Both the position numbers and the translations under genes were made by a program. Below, one piece after another: positions 61,393 through 64,000 of a stretch of 64,000 nt of DNA. How positions within the stretch are numbered: position 1 is the first letter of the stretch; the number at the start of each line of letters is the position of its first letter. The stretch is taken from the NCBI GenBank assembly GCA_003209565.1, contig QCQK01000004.1, forward strand, positions 1-64,000. The letters run 5' to 3'. Origin of the DNA: Prochlorococcus sp. AG-449-J16 (GTDB lineage Bacteria > Cyanobacteriota > Cyanobacteriia > PCC-6307 > Cyanobiaceae). Below the pieces are notes generated by a model that was given only the letters and a program-made list of their open reading frames with translations, was not told where the DNA came from and made no database searches.

Positions 61393-62820
61393 CTATCTTC
61401 CATAATTGTCTTTAAATCTAACAATATCATCTTCTCCTAAATAATCACCACTTTGAATTTCAATTAAAATTAGTGGTAAATTCCCATTATTAGTAAGTCT
61501 GTGTTTTGAGCCTTTTGGGATGTAAGTACTTTGATTCTCGTTTAAAGAAAATTTTCTTTCATTAATTTCTACAAGAGCGCTTCCTTTAACCACTACCCAA
61601 TGTTCAGATCTTTGTTTATGTAATTGGAGTGATAAAGAGGCACCTACTTCCACCACTATTTTTTTTACTTTCCAATTATCCTCTTCTGCAAGATTTAGAT
61701 AATTACCCCATGGTCTAAATCCTTTTTTATGTTCACTTCCTTCAACATAATTATATTTATTTAATTTTCTAGTAATCTTTTTTACCTCTTGATCTGATTG
61801 TTTATTCGATATCAATATTGCATCATTAGTTTCTATAATCGTAAGATTATCAATTCCCAAGCCTACCACTAATCTTTCATTACTTCTTATATAAGAATCT
61901 TTTACATCACAAATCATTACCCTACCTTGAGAAACATTATTATTTTCATCTTTTTCTTCAAGATCCCATAATGCTCTCCAACTTCCAATGTCACTCCAAC
62001 CGATATCACATGGAATTACCACAGAAGATTCTGTCTTTTCCATCACTGCTATGTCTATAGAAATATTTTGGCATTTGCTGAATTCTTCTTTATCCAACCT
62101 TGTAAAAGATAAGTCTCTCTTACTTTTATTTAATGCTTCTGAACAATATTTAATAAGTTCAGGGTTAAATTTCTCTATTTCATTGATTATTGCTTTTGTT
62201 TTAAACATAAACATTCCACTATTCCAAAGATAGTTACCATTAGAAACAAATTCTTCAGCTTTTTTCTTATCTGGCTTTTCTAAAAAACTTCTAATTGAGT
62301 ATCCTTTTCTTGAATTAATATTGAATTCTTCAGCAACCTCAATGTAGCCAAAACCAGTTTCAGGTTTAGTTGGAACAATTCCAAAAGTTACTAAAAAGCC
62401 TCTATCCGAATAATTATGAGCATTTCTTAAACAATCGAAAAATTTAGCCTCATCTTTTATGTCATGGTCTGCTGCTAAGATCAATAAATTTTTTTCAGGA
62501 TGAGTAATTTCAATATTTAAAGCCGCAATTGCAATTGCTGGAGCTGTATTCTTTCCACATGGTTCTAAAATTATTGAATCAGGTTCTACATCTATCTCTT
62601 TTAATTGATTGAGCACAATAAAGCGATGTTCCTCGTTGCAAATTAAAATGGGTTTTTCAATATTCTCAAATTTCGTTATTCGCTTAATTGTGTTTTGCAG
62701 TAGGGAAGTCTTTGTACCTTTTTTTACTGCTAGAAATTGTTTTGGGAAACTTTCTCTAGACATAGGCCACAGCCTTGAGCCAGTACCCCCACACATAATT
62801 ACAGGAACAATATTACCCAT
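61393..62820 (-). CDS. manC: Mannose-1-phosphate guanylyltransferase / mannose-6-phosphate isomerase
   Basis: 475 residues of the bifunctional type. The N-terminal nucleotidyltransferase has VIMCGGTGSRLWPMSRESFPKQFLAV (residues 7-32), and FLEKPDKKKAEEFVSNGNYLWNSGMFMF follows. The C-terminal cupin domain (about 355-470) has RPWGNYLNLAEEDNWKVKKIVVEVGASLSLQLHKQRSEHWVVVKGSALVEI with metal-binding His residues. It makes GDP-mannose for surface polysaccharide. It overlaps galE by 8 bases on the same strand, so they form one operon. Confidence 0.95.
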   Translation of the reverse strand: MGNIVPVIMCGGTGSRLWPMSRESFPKQFLAVKKGTKTSLLQNTIKRITKFENIEKPILICNEEHRFIVLNQLKEIDVEPDSIILEPCGKNTAPAIAIAALNIEITHPEKNLLILAADHDIKDEAKFFDCLRNAHNYSDRGFLVTFGIVPTKPETGFGYIEVAEEFNINSRKGYSIRSFLEKPDKKKAEEFVSNGNYLWNSGMFMFKTKAIINEIEKFNPELIKYCSEALNKSKRDLSFTRLDKEEFSKCQNISIDIAVMEKTESSVVIPCDIGWSDIGSWRALWDLEEKDENNNVSQGRVMICDVKDSYIRSNERLVVGLGIDNLTIIETNDAILISNKQSDQEVKKITRKLNKYNYVEGSEHKKGFRPWGNYLNLAEEDNWKVKKIVVEVGASLSLQLHKQRSEHWVVVKGSALVEINERKFSLNENQSTYIPKGSKHRLTNNGNLPLILIEIQSGDYLGEDDIVRFKDNYGR

Positions 62821-63859
62821 TCTTACTTTTATTAATTACCCTATACCAATTATAAGCTGATTCAATAATTGTCTTCAAGCCTGAATACTTTGGGACCCAA
62901 CTTAATTCATTAAAAGCTTTTTCAGCTGAAGCAAATAGGACAGGCTGATCACCCTCTCTTCTGCCACAAATTTTAATTTGAATTTTACCCTTAGCTATTT
63001 CTTCTACTTCACTAATAATTTGATTTACAGAATAACCTTTACCAGTTCCTAAATTATATATGAAATGACCTGTATTTTTCAGAACTTTTTCTAGACCTTT
63101 GACATGTGCTTCAGCAAGATCAACAACATGTACATAATCCCTAATACAAGTCCCATCTATTGTTGGATAATCATCACCAAACAAATTCAATAATTTATTT
63201 TTGTTTAGTGCGGCCTCGATGGCCAAAGGTATCAAGTGTGTTTCCGGATCATGTTGTTCTCCCATTCTCTGAGATAAATCTGCTCCTGCGGCATTGAAAT
63301 ATCGAAATATTACACTAGGAAGTTGATTGGCCAGCCATAAATCTTTAAGCATTTCTTCTATTATCAATTTCGTTTTACCATATGGATGAATTGGCTTTTG
63401 GAGATGATCCTCATTAATAGGCAAGTTTTCAGGAATTCCATAAGTTGCACATGAACTTGAGAAGATAATTGGAATTCTAATTTCTTTTTCTGAACTTCTT
63501 CTTTCCTGTTCTCTTATTAAACATTTCAAGAGATTGAATGATTCAATAACGTTATTTTGATAATACTTTATAGGATCTTTTACACTCTCACCAACATATG
63601 TATATGCGGCAAAATGCATTACAGCCTCAACTTCTTCTCCTTTACACAAAGGATGAGTTCCCTTGAGAATATTATCTAAAAGTTCTTTGTCCCCAACACT
63701 TCCAACAATAAGTGGTACTTTCAGAATATTCTCTACAATTTCACGATGTCCAAAAACCAAGTTATCTAAAACTATCACATCATGGCCATGCTTATTTAAA
63801 GAAGCTACAGCATGCGATCCTATGTACCCAGCACCCCCAGTAACAAGAACTTTAACCAT
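62813..63859 (-). CDS. galE: UDP-glucose 4-epimerase
   Basis: 348 residues of the extended SDR family. LVTGGAGYIGSHAVASLNKHGHDVIVLDNLVFGH at the N-terminus (GxxGxxG), VMHFAAYTYVGESVKDPIKYYQNNV, FSSSCATYGIPENLPINEDH and the catalytic YGKTK near residue 157, then RYFNAAGAD. It interconverts UDP-glucose and UDP-galactose for envelope sugars. It is upstream of manC on the same strand. Confidence 0.95.
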   Translation of the reverse strand: MVKVLVTGGAGYIGSHAVASLNKHGHDVIVLDNLVFGHREIVENILKVPLIVGSVGDKELLDNILKGTHPLCKGEEVEAVMHFAAYTYVGESVKDPIKYYQNNVIESFNLLKCLIREQERRSSEKEIRIPIIFSSSCATYGIPENLPINEDHLQKPIHPYGKTKLIIEEMLKDLWLANQLPSVIFRYFNAAGADLSQRMGEQHDPETHLIPLAIEAALNKNKLLNLFGDDYPTIDGTCIRDYVHVVDLAEAHVKGLEKVLKNTGHFIYNLGTGKGYSVNQIISEVEEIAKGKIQIKICGRREGDQPVLFASAEKAFNELSWVPKYSGLKTIIESAYNWYRVINKSKNG

Positions 63860-63883
63860 AAATTTTATTTTAAAAGGATCATT

Positions 63884-64000
63884 TTAAAGAGATTCAGAAT
63901 AATATTGTATGTACCAATCTGTAAATCTTTTTATTCCTTGCTCTATTTTTGTTTTTGGATAATATTTTATCCATTTAGACAACGTATCTATCTCAGCATA
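63884..64000 (-). CDS. NAD-dependent sugar epimerase, C-terminal end (partial)
   Basis: The last 38 codons of a gene that continues beyond the right edge: YAEIDTLSKWIKYYPKTKIEQ, then GIKRFTDWYIQYYSESL and stop at 63884. The pattern TKIEQGIKRFTDWYxxYY is the standard end of UDP-glucuronate/UDP-GlcNAc 4-epimerases (CapI/WbpP class). The rest is outside the window. It is 24 bases upstream of galE on the same strand, part of the polysaccharide operon. Confidence 0.85.
   Translation of the reverse strand, partial: YAEIDTLSKWIKYYPKTKIEQGIKRFTDWYIQYYSESL

Overview
The window is a stretch of a marine picocyanobacterial chromosome, best read as a Prochlorococcus of the streamlined, AT-rich, high-light type. 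The genus is supported by psbD/psbC, a Pcb chlorophyll a/b antenna gene, petM, ycf4, ycf39, ycf46, NTRC and several cyanobacteria-only DUF families, together with very AT-rich sequence, short intergenic gaps and frequent GTG/TTG starts. The ecotype is an inference.

Layout. 1-10.5 kb: end of cysS, dxr, a 2Fe-2S thioredoxin-like ferredoxin, a YheT-type hydrolase, the split transhydrogenase pntA1-pntA2-pntB, small unknown genes, NTRC, infA, ycf39 and petM. 10.5-18.4 kb: hydrolase, ilvN, a cyclophilin lipoprotein, ycf4, the overlapping psbD-psbC pair with a strong terminator, maf, cobQ and a small ferredoxin with no normal start codon. 18.4-25.5 kb: exported and outer-membrane proteins, a lipoprotein gene between imperfect 55-bp repeats beside tRNA-Ser(CGA), the iron-binding protein FutA next to a PKHD oxygenase, and a large porin. 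25.5-33.9 kb: glyQ, DUF1824, a MIF-like tautomerase, a methyltransferase-like gene, DUF3386, then pcb and flavodoxin (isiB) beside a peroxiredoxin-like gene, a SemiSWEET and an AEC carrier. 33.9-38 kb: two glycosyltransferases and an EamA permease. 37.8-51.2 kb: dense housekeeping genes (sppA, aroH, rpmH-rnpA-PH protein-yidC, ycf46, serS, rseP, rpsN, pnp, cysQ, rsmI).

51.3-59.9 kb is an integrated mobile element of about 8.5 kb. The core of tRNA-Arg(UCU) is duplicated as a 40-bp direct repeat (51307-51346 and 59849-59888). The right copy is part of an intact tRNA; the left copy is a 5' half that keeps a consensus-like promoter. Just inside both ends lies a two-unit 12-bp repeat that looks like integrase arm sites. 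Between the ends are a large tyrosine recombinase next to attL, an excisionase-like HTH protein, a ribbon-helix-helix-like protein, a GTG-started primase-helicase fusion, a second short and catalytically complete tyrosine recombinase on the opposite strand, and a tight run of small genes including a terminase-small-subunit-like HTH protein. There are no capsid, portal, tail or large-terminase genes, so it resembles a phage-satellite-type tRNA integrant (tycheposon-like) that would rely on a helper for packaging. This is the main accessory system of the window.

59.9-64 kb: surface polysaccharide genes (O-antigen ligase/polymerase-like, manC, galE, the end of another epimerase), placing the element at the edge of a cell-envelope region.

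Motif assignments come from reading the translations; no database search was run.
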